A DNA stretch of 64,000 nucleotides, taken from contig LGRX02027094.1 in NCBI GenBank assembly GCA_001247695.2, positions 1-64,000 of the forward strand, in the 5' to 3' direction. Origin of the DNA: Cymbomonas tetramitiformis (taxonomy: Eukaryota; Chlorophyta; Pyramimonadophyceae; Pyramimonadales; Pyramimonadaceae). This document shows positions 22,650 through 32,070 of this stretch, one piece after another (within the stretch, counting starts at the first letter, position 1; each line of letters starts with the position of its first letter). A program made the position numbers and the translations under genes. Under the pieces are notes generated by a model. The model saw only the letters and a program-made list of their open reading frames with translations, was not told where the DNA came from and made no database searches.

Positions 22650-22910
22650 ATGTCCGATTTTATTAGTTATCTTGTTGACCTTAAAAAAAAAGAAATTCTT
22701 GAGAAAATAGTTCTTGATATCGTGTTTCGGGATGAGCGCTCGTTGAGGGATCTAGTAAATAGTGAAATGGGTGCCCTTAAACAGGTACTTAAAAATCATG
22801 AACGCGCCGTCGATAAGCTTGAAGACGCGCTTAAACAATTAACACACGTCGTAGATACGCTGGAGGAAGCCACGAAGCGCTTAACTGCGTGTTTAGCCAA
22901 CGATTGCTAA
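22650..22910 (+). CDS. small coiled-coil protein, 86 residues
   Basis: ATG 22650. The second half is a clear amphipathic coiled coil with regular leucine and valine spacing, ending in LANDC. It lies 76 bp after the preceding coiled-coil gene and 9 bp before the next start, suggesting tight packing or a polycistronic arrangement. No function is recognised. Confidence 0.7.
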   Translation: MSDFISYLVDLKKKEILEKIVLDIVFRDERSLRDLVNSEMGALKQVLKNHERAVDKLEDALKQLTHVVDTLEEATKRLTACLANDC

Positions 22911-22919
22911 AACCAGCAG

Positions 22920-25480
22920 ATGTACCAAAACGTCGAACGCAGCCTACGACCGTACGCGCACAACGACGCGAGCACTTCCGACCAATTCGTGGACCTGCCG
23001 TTTTTGCAACCGGTGGTGTTTGCGGACGACCTTGCGTGCGACGATCACGTGGATGATGATGAAGTCGCGCCTTTTTTAAAAACCGAGGTGCTGCGCACGC
23101 CGGTCGTGCGATACTCACAATCCAACAACATCTGCACGGCTCTTCGCGTGCACTCAAGCGGAATCTTTCAGCGTGGGATGTGCTGCATGTTCGAATATGG
23201 AAGCCATCGTAAGTTGGGCGCTCGCATCACCAACATCGATGAGCGAAACGAGACGGCCGCCACGCGCAACCTGCGCGTGCACAACTGGCGCAGGCAAACG
23301 CCCGTCGAGGCGAGCTCCCGACCGGTTTCGCCCCGTATCGACGAAGATGACTACTCGTTGTACATGCGTACCTCCAGCGTCACGGTGGACGAGGATTGGT
23401 ACGAGGCGTTACAGTTTTTGCCTGTGCACGCAACGCTGCCTAGAGGTTGCCTCGTACGCGCGGTGCCGGAGGTAACGATCTGCGAATGGGCCGCGAGCGG
23501 CCGCAACGAGACCGCGGCGCTTAACTTTTTAGCCGCGCACGACATAACATCCCATACGGAATCTCCGGATGTTTGCTCCTACACCGGCAAACTGTACGCC
23601 GCGCTGAAGCACCGAGAATGCACGATGTCCAGATCCAGCCGTATTCAAGGGTATCAACTGTTGCGCAGTATTCTGAGGGACGCCAGCCACGCCGCGAGGG
23701 AGACGGTAACTCACGATCTCAGCGCCGGTAATATTTTCGATTCCGACGTGCGCAACAAACTGGTTTACACCATGATGTACATGAACTACCACAACGGCGT
23801 CGCGTACGCCTTTTTGACCAACACCCAGGTGCACGACTTTGACGACGCATCCGACGCCCGCCATCCGCTGCGCAAAATCTGCGCAAACAAACCTGAGATC
23901 CCGCTGGACACGGACACGTTGCTTCGTCTGTTCTACGCGCGGGAGGCGAATGCTGTAACGGACATCCTGAACGACGACGATCTGACATTTCTGTCCAGCG
24001 TTCGTTCCGCGGCGGGGGTGGACATCATGACCCTCTTCGACCCGCACCGACTGATTGTGGTCGCACCCGAGGACACCGACGCGCGCCCGGTATCGTACGA
24101 TGACGTGCGCGTACGAAAGGGAGGGGCGACGAAGCGGACGCCGGGAGTGATAAACAACGCACGAGCCGACTTTGACGGCGACGATGACGACGTGTGCTGG
24201 GTGTCGCAAGGTATCGAACTGTTTGTCACCACGATGGAGGAGGCGTACGAGACCGAGTGCACGGCTTTGACCACCGTGGACGAAGCGGTGTTGCATCGCG
24301 TGCGTGCAACCTCGTTGCTTGCATCGCCGGTTAAAAGCGCCATGTTGAACACGCGCGTTCGCGCCGGGGCGTTGGCTGCGTCTCAGTACCTAGCAAGAAC
24401 CGGTGCCGACACCCTCAACGCCGATTTGCGCGTTCTCAGCAATTCGCACGCCCCGAAAGCGAAGGACGCCTGCCTTGACAGTCAGAATGAACTGTTCGAC
24501 ACCAAAACGCGGATCACGCTTGTGAGGCAGTTTGCAACAGAATACGTACGGGCGCTCGAGCAGCTCCAACATCACGACTTTGCTACGTTGTCCGAATGCT
24601 GTCGCGTATGCGACAAAAACCCCAAACCTGACGGTGCCGCGTACGAAGCACGCGTGTGCCCAAACCTGTGCTTTGCAGGGTGTTGCGTTTCGAGCATCCT
24701 CTTCTACTATCTGAGGACAATGATCGCGAGGAGGACACGTGCAATTCTGCGAGCGAGTGCGTAACAGTCTGCGTCGCCAAGCTTGTCGAGGATGCGACCG
24801 GATTTCGCACGCGCGTCGACGAGGATGCGAACGGCGCGGCAGTCGCCGCGCTCGGTCGGGATATGATCGGGACGGCCATCAATTGGCTCAGGACGATCGC
24901 CACGGAGTACGGGCAGCTTGTGGACGACACCGAGTCCGAGGTGGCGCGGGACGACGCCACCGACGCGACGCTGCTATTTTGGTTGCGGTATATGCGCGAC
25001 AAAAAAACACGCAACAAGGCTTACAACGTCTGGCGCCGGGCTTGGAGCGGCGGATTTGTGGGTATGTCATGTTTAAACGGTCACATGTACAAAAATGCGC
25101 CACCCTTTCCGGAGCATCATCAGCTCCGCGAGCTGACGCGCGTGGAGCTTTGGTCCGTGGTCGCGCTGGAACTGCAGCTGGGACTGGCGCGGCTCTCGAT
25201 CGCCGCGGTGGCGCACCTGGAGCGAAAGGCCGTCAATACGTTGTACAAAGTAAAATTCGACGACGGCGAGAACCGCCAGAGCAAGCGCAAGAAAAACGAA
25301 AGCTCGATGGGCCAACTGATCGGCCTCTTTATGCGCCGTGAACAGGAGTTAAACTGCGTGGACGACACCCCCGGACGTTCGCGCACGGATTCGGTACACC
25401 AGCAGCGCGAGCGAGTGCGAAACATTGAAATGATGATCGGGGACAAATTAGAGGACGTGCGCCGTCAGAGCCAGTTGTAA
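22920..25480 (+). CDS. large hypothetical protein; second half reached by -1 shift at CCCAAAC
   Basis: ATG 22920 opens 614 codons ending at 24764. A second frame, -1 relative to the first, is open from 24632 to 25480 and is clearly coding but has no ATG until residue-equivalent 24862. Within the overlap, the in-frame heptamer C-CCA-AAC (24659-24665) is a canonical X-XXY-YYZ -1 slippery site. Slippage there gives a product of about 853 residues. The first part contains acidic and Cys-rich stretches (CCRVC and CPNLC near the shift, possibly a zinc knuckle). The -1 extension is helical and basic, with RKKNES near its middle. No family is recognised. A short intron or a one-base sequence deletion are alternatives. 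Confidence 0.7.
24659..24665 (+). promoter_or_regulatory. candidate -1 ribosomal frameshift site CCCAAAC
   Basis: The heptamer sits in the correct zero frame (TGC CCA AAC) and shifts into exactly the downstream open frame. About 11 nt later an imperfect hairpin can form: AGGGTG (about 24677-24682) with CATCCT (about 24695-24700), one G-T pair and inner pairing. Confidence 0.5.
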
Positions 25481-25781
25481 CCCCTTCACCTTTCCGGCGC
25501 ACGTGCGTATCACGTTTTTCTTGTGCTAAGCAGGACCACGCTCGATAACCCGGAAGGGGCCGTCGCAGCGTACACTATCAAACGTTTTGCGAACGTCCGA
25601 GCACGTCAAACAAAGTTGTATTTATATTACAATGTAAAAAAATATACACGAAAATCGACCCAATACGTCCCTCCCATTTTTGTGCAGCAGTCCGATCGGA
25701 GAGCGCGGCCCTATGTCTCGTCCGTGCATACGAAACCGTTCCGATGTATATATACCTCCACGTCGGGCGTCGTCAGTCAAA
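25481..25781. other. 301-bp intergenic region
   Basis: No convincing coding frame. A TATA-like GTATATATACC at about 25746-25756 lies 26-36 bp before the ATG at 25782. Confidence 0.45.
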
Positions 25782-26150
25782 ATGATCCGCGATATACTCA
25801 TGTACGCCATTGTGGCGTCCGTCGCCAACGTAATCGCGTGCACCGTCACCCTCGCGTTGTACTACGCCGGTGCCGACGCGTTGGCCATGTACCGATCGCT
25901 TTGCGCAGCGACGGTCACGCTGACGCTCTTTACATGCGTGTCGCACGACTGTCGATTCAAGGTGCCGATGTATAGGAAAATGCTCATCTTCAACGCTTTC
26001 AGCGTGATCTCCGGGACCACCGGATTACTGCTGGCGCGCACCAAACGCAACTCGTTGCACCTCATCGCCCTGGCCAATGTGGTGTTCGGCGTTATCATGC
26101 TGGCGATGCAGATCGGGCAGTATAAAAACGCGCTTTCGCAAACCTCATAG
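25782..26150 (+). CDS. small four-helix membrane protein, 122 residues
   Basis: ATG 25782 follows a TATA-like tract. Four hydrophobic segments are visible: about residues 4-27, 33-55, 66-85 and 92-112, with short basic loops. This is the layout of a small tetraspan membrane protein, possibly in the virion or a host membrane. No family signature is recognised. It converges on the gene ending at 26167, with 16 bp between them. Confidence 0.75.
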   Translation: MIRDILMYAIVASVANVIACTVTLALYYAGADALAMYRSLCAATVTLTLFTCVSHDCRFKVPMYRKMLIFNAFSVISGTTGLLLARTKRNSLHLIALANVVFGVIMLAMQIGQYKNALSQTS

Positions 26151-26166
26151 GCCCACCGAACGCCGC

Positions 26167-27065
26167 TCAAGTGAAGGCGGTCACCATCAACTTGCGAGGC
26201 ACGCCGATGATGTCTTCGCGCGCGTCGCGCACGCGGTCGCCTGTTAGCGTAACTTTATCCACGGACCGCACCGGCCGCGCCGTGCTCACGGATCCGGGAG
26301 GTAGTGCTTTACCGACGTCCACGCCGTAGATGGTGAGGTCGGTATTCCCGTGCTTGTTTAGAGCGCGAAGGAAAGTGACGTAAGGTTCTACGGATTGCGC
26401 GTCCGTCTCGAGCCAAACGATCGCGTACTTCGTTTCCGTATCGTCCACGTGGCGTGCTGTGGCATTTATCTGCCCGACAAGCTTCGCCAACTCGGTGGCG
26501 ATGCGCTGACGCGCGTCGACCCCGTCCTGCCGTGGCAATCTCTGCGTGCTGTGGAACTGTCTATACTCCTGCGCGCGCGGAGGGCAAGGGAGGGGGGGGG
26601 GAAGGGTAATGAATGTCACGATCGTTAAGAGACTGCGCGTCACAAGTCCGCCTCGGACGACCGTATAATCCGCGCAAACGCCACACGGCGGAAGGTCCTA
26701 CACGCGATCGCGGCGCGAGGCTTGACGGAGCTCACCGCGTAAATTGTTTGAGCCACCTTGGCGTCAAATCCGACGGTCCCGTCGTCGGTGGCGATCATCA
26801 GGTTGTACAGCCGCGTCGTGTCATCCAAATCGTGCTTGCCTATGACTTCGTCGCAAACTTCTCGGATCGAGCCGGCGCACAAGCCGTACGCGCACGTGGA
26901 CACGGCGATGTACACCTTCGTGCACGAACGGTGCGCGGTGGCCGGCGAGGGCGTGAAACACGCGCTTTGCTTCAGTTCGTCCGGTATGGGTTTACCCTGT
27001 CCGTAAGGCTTGGTCGGCTGCGCGGGTGCGGACGATCGCGCCCCTGCGCCGCCTAAAAGGTTCAT
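26167..27065 (-). CDS. hypothetical protein, two exons, 260 residues
   Basis: Exons are 27065-26685 and 26568-26167, total 783 nt. The first exon alone runs past the donor to a stop at 26640. The second has no good start of its own and is preceded by a strong pyrimidine tract, so splicing is the better model. The N-terminus is Ala/Pro/Ser-rich and the rest is an alpha/beta-like mixture. No family is recognised. It is divergent from the XPG/FEN nuclease gene, with 93 bp between starts and a shared TA tract at about 27098-27110. Confidence 0.65.
26569..26684 (-). other. intron (116 nt) with C9 pyrimidine tract
   Basis: Minus strand: donor CGCCGT|GTGGCG, acceptor CGCGCGCAG|GAGTAT, phase 0. A run of nine C with flanking T and C lies about 20-35 nt before the acceptor. 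The donor is less typical than others here. Confidence 0.65.
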
Positions 27066-27158
27066 CGTCAACGCCGATCGCTGACGCGTTCGCACGTGTA
27101 TATATATAATAACGCGCCGATCCACCTCGTCGCCGACCGCTTCGTCCGCCGACGCACG

Positions 27159-28387
27159 ATGGGGCTGCACGCGGGGATCGCAAAACACATGCGCGAGCGT
27201 ATGCCGAAAGTGTACCTCGATCGTGAAGAGCTGCGCGGGCTGCCCGCGCCTCAGGTGTGCGTGGTCGATTTCATGTGGCTGCTGTACCGTTTTAGAGGAT
27301 CCACCGGGACGCAGTTGGTGCGTTACGCGCAAGCGCAGATCACGAGCGCGTACGACGCCGGGTGTGCGTGCTTTGTCGCGCTCGGCGACGACGACCTGAA
27401 CATGCCCGAACAAAAACGTGACGAGCAACGTAGGCGCGACAAACGCGCGCCCGACGCCAACGCGACCGCGACGGCGCCCGTCCTGGACGACGATAACGCG
27501 CCGACGGATTGGTGCGCCGCCTTGTCGAACCGCGCGTTCAAGCAGGCGGTGTTGCATTATTTGCACGACAAGCTGACGCCGCCCGATCTGAAACGCAAAA
27601 CCGGCGAGGTTATGCTCGTCACCCGCATGGCCACGCGAGGCATACGCGCCTTCCGCGCACACGACGGCGTCTGGTCGGGTTTTCACGACGCGTCCATGGA
27701 AACGGCGATCGAAGGTTGCGGTGAAGCGGACGTGGCGGCGGCGCGGGTCGTCGAGTGGTTGACGGAACGGACCGGCTACAAAAGCTACGTCGTGCGCACA
27801 ATCGATTCCGATTCGATACCCATCCTACTGGCGTCGCAAGCTCGCGTCCGCTGCCAGAACGCCACGCTGCATCTGTGGTTACCGACGTGCGAACGCGCGG
27901 TGCGTCGCCCACCGTCGCTCGGCGTTTGTCGACTTGCGCGCGGTACGGGTGTATAACGCGGTCGTATATGGTGTGCTCACAGCCCGCAGGCGAGGACGTC
28001 TTGTTCGGCGTCGTCGCGAACGATCTGCATCGGAGCGCGTTCGCGACGGCGCGTACAGGCTACGACACCTTGTGGTCCTTCGAAACGCGGAGAATCGTGG
28101 ATATCGACCGCATGCTGCGCAGTTTCGACGACTTGGCGTGCGCGTGGCGTTTTTGCGCTCTATGCGTCATGATGGGCACGGATTTCAATAAAAAGATCGC
28201 ACACCGAGTCGGCCTGCGCGACCTGCAAACGCGTATAGCGCGCGCCTTCAAAACGGCGCACCCTTTACGAGACTACCCTAAATTCTTTCGCATCGTCGCT
28301 AGTGATACACGGTTAGGCAAAGGCGAAAGCTGTCAAAACACGGGGTGGGTACTGAGGTACTGGGGCGCTGATAGCTTGGTTCCCTGA
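27159..28387 (+). CDS. XPG/FEN1-type 5' nuclease, spliced
   Basis: Exons are 27159-27899 and 27983-28387, giving 381 residues, close to FEN1. The N-terminus begins MGLHAGIAKHM, as in FEN1 family members where the N-terminal Gly enters the active site. Metal-binding acidic clusters follow: VDFMWLLYRF near residue 34, GCGEADVAAA near 186, TIDSDSIP near 214 and MMGTDFNK near 310. These match the N and I regions of XPG/FEN1 nucleases, which cut 5' flaps and remove RNA primers. Splicing joins the DSD strand to the GTDFN motif, so the intron lies inside the catalytic domain. It is probably the replication flap nuclease working with the polymerase at 19-22 kb; an XRN-like or repair role is less likely. 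Confidence 0.85.
27900..27982 (+). other. intron of XPG/FEN nuclease gene (83 nt)
   Basis: Donor CGCGCG|GTGCGT, acceptor GCTCACAG|CCCGCA, phase 0. It links two frames and removes the stop at 27954-27956. Confidence 0.85.
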
Positions 28388-28428
28388 CGTGTTAACTGTA
28401 ATATCACGTGTACATACGCCGTACACGG

Positions 28429-29346
28429 CTAACGCGGCGATGTTATGTCACTCAACAGCATCTCTTTCATTTGCACGTTGGCAAACTCCGCAACGGTCTC
28501 GTTGCTGCTTGCATCGACGAACTCTTCGTTCGCCACGAACGAACACGTCGCGTTTTTGCTGTCCGTGCGATCGGTCTGATGCATGCGGAAAAGCCATTTT
28601 TGGCAATGATTGCACGTCATCACGTAATCTTTGCGCATGCTACGTATGCACTCGCCGGATACCGCCAAACGTTTCAGCAGCTCCGTGTTGGTGCCCCGAC
28701 TGTTTTTTAGGCGCAGCGTCTCCTCCGCCAATTCCGTCTGCAACGTTTGCAGCGCAAAGTGCAGATCCGTGTTTCGCTGCGTCATCATGACGTGCTCGTC
28801 TTCCTGCTCGATCAGCATGGCCTGCTTCGCTTGCGTGCGCAGCGAAAAGTCATGCAGCACGACGGCGCGCCAGTGATGCAGCGCGCGCGAAACTCGATTG
28901 ATGATGCGCTTGGTGACGACCCAAAAATGAATCCACGCGGTCATGACGCGCTGCAGAGTCGCCCTGCGTCGTATCGTGTTTGAGACGCAGGCGAAGCGGT
29001 GCTCAACGCGCGTCGCGCGCTCTTTCCAATTCCAAAACGATCGTGCCACGACGACGTCCGCAAACCGGCGATCGCCGATGCGCACACGTTGGCATTCCGT
29101 CAGCGATGAAGTTTGGCTGCAGGTGTGTTTTCGTTCCACCGCGCACTGCACCGCTGCGTGTTTGCGACACGGCGGAACGTATCGCCCCTCCGGCTTTGTC
29201 GGATTGGCGTCCAAATACGTCGACCGTCGAATCGCGCTCGACGTCGGCGGCAGGCGAAGTATTTCGCGGTAGACTGCGTTTTGCGCCTCCAACGCTACGA
29301 TGATGCCGTAAGCGCCCGGGACGTATTCGTTAGCGTAAGGGTTCAT
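28429..29346 (-). CDS. coiled-coil protein with W-rich repeats, 305 residues
   Basis: ATG 29346. Residues about 110-175 contain repeated aromatic-basic helices (FWNWKERATR, WIHFWVVTKR, ALHHWRAVV) with a spacing that recalls Sfi1-type centrin-binding repeats; this likeness is weak. A coiled coil of about 50 residues follows. A C-x2-C pair (CNHCQKW) near residue 250 may bind metal. The C-terminus is acidic and Asn/Glu-rich. It converges tail to tail with the XPG/FEN nuclease gene, with 41 bp between them. A cytoskeletal or centrosomal target is only a guess. Confidence 0.65.
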   Translation of the reverse strand: MNPYANEYVPGAYGIIVALEAQNAVYREILRLPPTSSAIRRSTYLDANPTKPEGRYVPPCRKHAAVQCAVERKHTCSQTSSLTECQRVRIGDRRFADVVVARSFWNWKERATRVEHRFACVSNTIRRRATLQRVMTAWIHFWVVTKRIINRVSRALHHWRAVVLHDFSLRTQAKQAMLIEQEDEHVMMTQRNTDLHFALQTLQTELAEETLRLKNSRGTNTELLKRLAVSGECIRSMRKDYVMTCNHCQKWLFRMHQTDRTDSKNATCSFVANEEFVDASSNETVAEFANVQMKEMLLSDITSPR

Positions 29347-29561
29347 GATAAGGGAAATCACGGCGCCTTTATGGTGTATGCGATTGTGACTGTGAGCGGT
29401 TGTTTAATATAACAAATTATACGCTCGTGTGGCAAATTGTGGTACATGGTGATCGCCCGCGCGCGTGGGCGTTTGTTACGATGCCGCATTTCGATTGGGC
29501 GGACGCCGTGGACGCGTTCGTTTGTTCGATATGATCGCACCAGTACACGGACCGCAAATTT

Positions 29562-30239
29562 TTATTCAAGTCCACGACTCGCCGCGCAAAAACTATCGCG
29601 CGCTAACCGCACGCACCCTTTTGGATTTTTGACCCTCCATCCTGCACCGAAACGTTGTCGCAGCCTCTTGTTGTCCCGTCGTTGCACGAAATGTAACTGA
29701 TTTACGACATACAAAAACTCCTGCTCTCGGAACATACGGCCGCTCGCCATCGCTTTGGCGCGCGATGCTATCTCCGTACGCGCATCGGCATTCAGAGTGC
29801 GCTCGAAAGCGGCGTGCACCAGCGAAAAACACTCCGCTTGCGACGTGCCCGGGGCAGCGACGGGGGAGTCGTGCGTCAGGCGATGATACTCGCTGAGCGC
29901 GACCAGCACGCTGAAACGCGCGTGCATGTACGCGTGCAGAGCGCGCACGCGCGCACCGTCCACCTGCGCGGCGCAGACGTCGACCAAGTGATCGTACAAG
30001 GGCGTTGCGGAACTCAGGCAGCAACGAATCAACCCTACGGGCGGTCCGGTTTTGTGACTTTCCCACGCGTACCGGCACGGCGCGAGCACTCGTGGCAACG
30101 TAAGATGCGCGCGGCGACGCGTGTCGCAGAGTTTGCGAAACCACGAGCAGGTGGACGCCAACAGCGCGATCTGCGCGTCTGTCAGACGGTGCAGCACGAA
30201 CGCGTGCCACACCTCGCGCGGAACGTACGAAAGCTGCAT
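29562..30239 (-). CDS. F-box protein, 225 residues
   Basis: ATG 30239. The first 40 residues fit an F-box: YVPREVWHAFVLHRLTDAQI followed by LASTCSWFRKLCD. F-box proteins bind Skp1 and bring substrates to SCF ubiquitin ligases. The remainder is helical and shows no substrate-binding repeats such as ankyrin, LRR or WD40. Poxviruses and pandoraviruses also encode F-box proteins (established knowledge). It is one of three F-box genes in this window. Confidence 0.7.
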   Translation of the reverse strand: MQLSYVPREVWHAFVLHRLTDAQIALLASTCSWFRKLCDTRRRAHLTLPRVLAPCRYAWESHKTGPPVGLIRCCLSSATPLYDHLVDVCAAQVDGARVRALHAYMHARFSVLVALSEYHRLTHDSPVAAPGTSQAECFSLVHAAFERTLNADARTEIASRAKAMASGRMFREQEFLYVVNQLHFVQRRDNKRLRQRFGAGWRVKNPKGCVRLARDSFCAASRGLE

Positions 30240-30606
30240 GGCAGCCCGAAATTGTTACGTTTCGTATCAACAGGGCGTACGTTTTTTTACCGCGCAAGCG
30301 CAGAAATCAGATTGTTGTATTTTGGTATTTATTGTAAAGTTAGAGCTGTTGTTTTCTGGCGGTCGCTCAAAAGATTCTAAGCGGTGACGTGCTTTCTGAC
30401 TCGATACGGCAGTGATACCGCGGAGCAATCTGAATTGTGGGGGGGGGCTCCCACCTCCTCTGTGAATTGGGGGGGCACGTAGAAAAATCATATATACCAC
30501 GCCTATACGAATCGCGTTATCGACGCGTGGGATGATCCCGTTTTTTGACGTCGGTGCGCGGTCGAAAACGCGTAAGTTTGGTCGTCCTTGACGATTTGCC
30601 GCGGTT
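30240..30606. other. 367-bp intergenic region with gene relic and G tracts
   Basis: No intact gene is seen. G9 and G7 runs lie near 30437-30472 in two related GAATTG-G(n) contexts. A TATA-like ATATATACC is at about 30489-30497. A degenerate copy of part of the gene at 31525 follows. Confidence 0.5.
30513..30560 (+). pseudogene. relic copy of part of the 31525-31926 gene
   Basis: About 48 bp closely match 31770-31819: both contain GCGTGGGATGATCCCG and GACGTCGGTGCGCGG with scattered differences. The surrounding sequence is not similar, so this is a short partial duplicate and is not functional on its own. Confidence 0.65.
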
Positions 30607-31338
30607 TCAATCTTTTATTGCCGATTTCGCCAGCTGCTGTCTGACGAGTCGCTTTACCAAATTTTCATGCATGTCATCTAATACAGTTTGAACCGGTTTA
30701 GGCAACTTATTATACCCAATCAGCATTTTTAAAAAACCCTTTTTTCCCTCATATTGGTCCGATGCATCCATGGATCTTACCTGCGCATCCCGAAGCCATA
30801 AACAGTAATAGTTTTCTAGAGCTTTCAGGGTTTCGTCGTAGTCGCCGCCACGCTCAAGTTTTGTTTGTAAATCGAATTGAGTATGAATACCGATTTTATC
30901 CGTATCCCAACAAAATTTACGGTCCGGCAACTCTTTGTATTTCTCGTGAAACTCTCCCAGGCGAGTTTCTTTTTCCATATACGCAAGGCCTCCTGTTGCG
31001 CCGTCCGTTTTGACGAGTGGGGGTTTAACTTCCGAAGCGGTAATATTTCCCATATACACATCATTTCCCGTTGCACCGCTCGTTTCGACGAGTGGCCGGA
31101 GTGGGGGTTCAACTTCCGAAGCGGTAATATTTTCCATATGCACATCATTTCCCGTTGCACCGTCCGTTTCGACGAGTGGGGGGTTAACTTCCGAAGCGGT
31201 AATATTTCCCATATGCACATTTTTTCCCGTTGCACCAGGCGGTTTGTCGATTGTGCGTTTTATACCACCTATGTTTAACGTGCCCGGCACTTTAGGTCGG
31301 GGTTTGCCCATATGAAGCGATCCGATGTAAACCGACAT
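30607..31338 (-). CDS. repeat-containing hypothetical protein, 243 residues
   Basis: ATG 31338. Three near-perfect repeats of about 25-28 residues cover residues 35-115, each of the form GATGNDVHM-NITASEV-PPLVETD. A degenerate fourth starts GATGGLAYMEKE. The C-terminal half is basic and helical, with no repeats. No family is recognised. The repeats resemble a surface or decoy protein with expandable modules, but there is no signal peptide. The TA tract at 31386-31397 may serve this gene and the divergent one at 31525. Confidence 0.7.
   Translation of the reverse strand: MSVYIGSLHMGKPRPKVPGTLNIGGIKRTIDKPPGATGKNVHMGNITASEVNPPLVETDGATGNDVHMENITASEVEPPLRPLVETSGATGNDVYMGNITASEVKPPLVKTDGATGGLAYMEKETRLGEFHEKYKELPDRKFCWDTDKIGIHTQFDLQTKLERGGDYDETLKALENYYCLWLRDAQVRSMDASDQYEGKKGFLKMLIGYNKLPKPVQTVLDDMHENLVKRLVRQQLAKSAIKD
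31015..31250 (-). repeat. three tandem ~75-84 bp coding repeats
   Basis: Direct repeats encode GATG...VETD modules. The plus-strand reading contains ACTTCCGAAGCGGTAATATT in each copy, nearly unchanged, which points to recent expansion. Confidence 0.8.
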
Positions 31339-31524
31339 TTTTTTTGTTGCTATGTAATGGTTTGTATTTATATGAAATAGTTTATAATATATATATAAGA
31401 CGCCTTGTCACAGGGCGTTTGCAGCAAAGTCTTCTTCGACATTCGTTATTTTATCGTGCGGCGTTATTTCATCGCCGATAACATAGACGACCGTCGCACG
31501 TCACGCAGCCACCTCACACGACGC

Positions 31525-31926
31525 ATGGTTTTGCACGCGCCCGCCCCGCGTTTTGATTTTGAGAGGTATTTCGATCGCGTTATGACACGCGTCGACCGAC
31601 GCTGTAAAGATGGTGTGACCCGCACGTACGCACAAGGCTATAGTTTTCTTTGGGATGAGTATCGCGCAATCTTTTGTGATCCGGAAGCGTGGGCAAGGCA
31701 AGACGACGAACACGTGGTGCATCGCAAGCTTGGGGGCACGCTGCGTAATTATATTTACCACGACTTTAAGAATCGCGTCATCTACGCGTGGGATGATCCC
31801 GCTTTCGACGTCGGTGCGCGGGAGCTGGCGTGGCGAATCCATACACTGTCCACTCAACGGACACCGACGCACGACCGCAGCACGGGCTCGGGACGTGCGC
31901 CAATCACTATTGAGAATTTGTTTTAA
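31525..31926 (+). CDS. hypothetical protein, 133 residues
   Basis: ATG 31525. A basic, Arg- and Tyr-rich protein with an RVDRRCKDG motif and a C-terminal Ser/Thr/Arg tail. No family is recognised. A short relic of the gene lies 1.2 kb upstream at 30513, so this locus has been partly duplicated in the past. Confidence 0.65.
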   Translation: MVLHAPAPRFDFERYFDRVMTRVDRRCKDGVTRTYAQGYSFLWDEYRAIFCDPEAWARQDDEHVVHRKLGGTLRNYIYHDFKNRVIYAWDDPAFDVGARELAWRIHTLSTQRTPTHDRSTGSGRAPITIENLF

Positions 31927-32070
31927 ACCGCGCGGTGGATCGTGCTACATTTCGTAGCACAATAATAAGTGTTTGGCAACCACGTATGCCAATTCGAAAG
32001 TCTTTTGACTGAAAATTTAGGGTTTCTCTTTTCTGCATGTATACGCATCTAGAAGTATAGATACGCACCC

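Noticed and set aside
24619..24682. Short intron ending TTTGCAG to explain the 24.66-kb frame switch
   Set aside because: The donors that fit the needed phase leave only about 23 nt or are weak; the in-frame CCCAAAC is the simpler cause.
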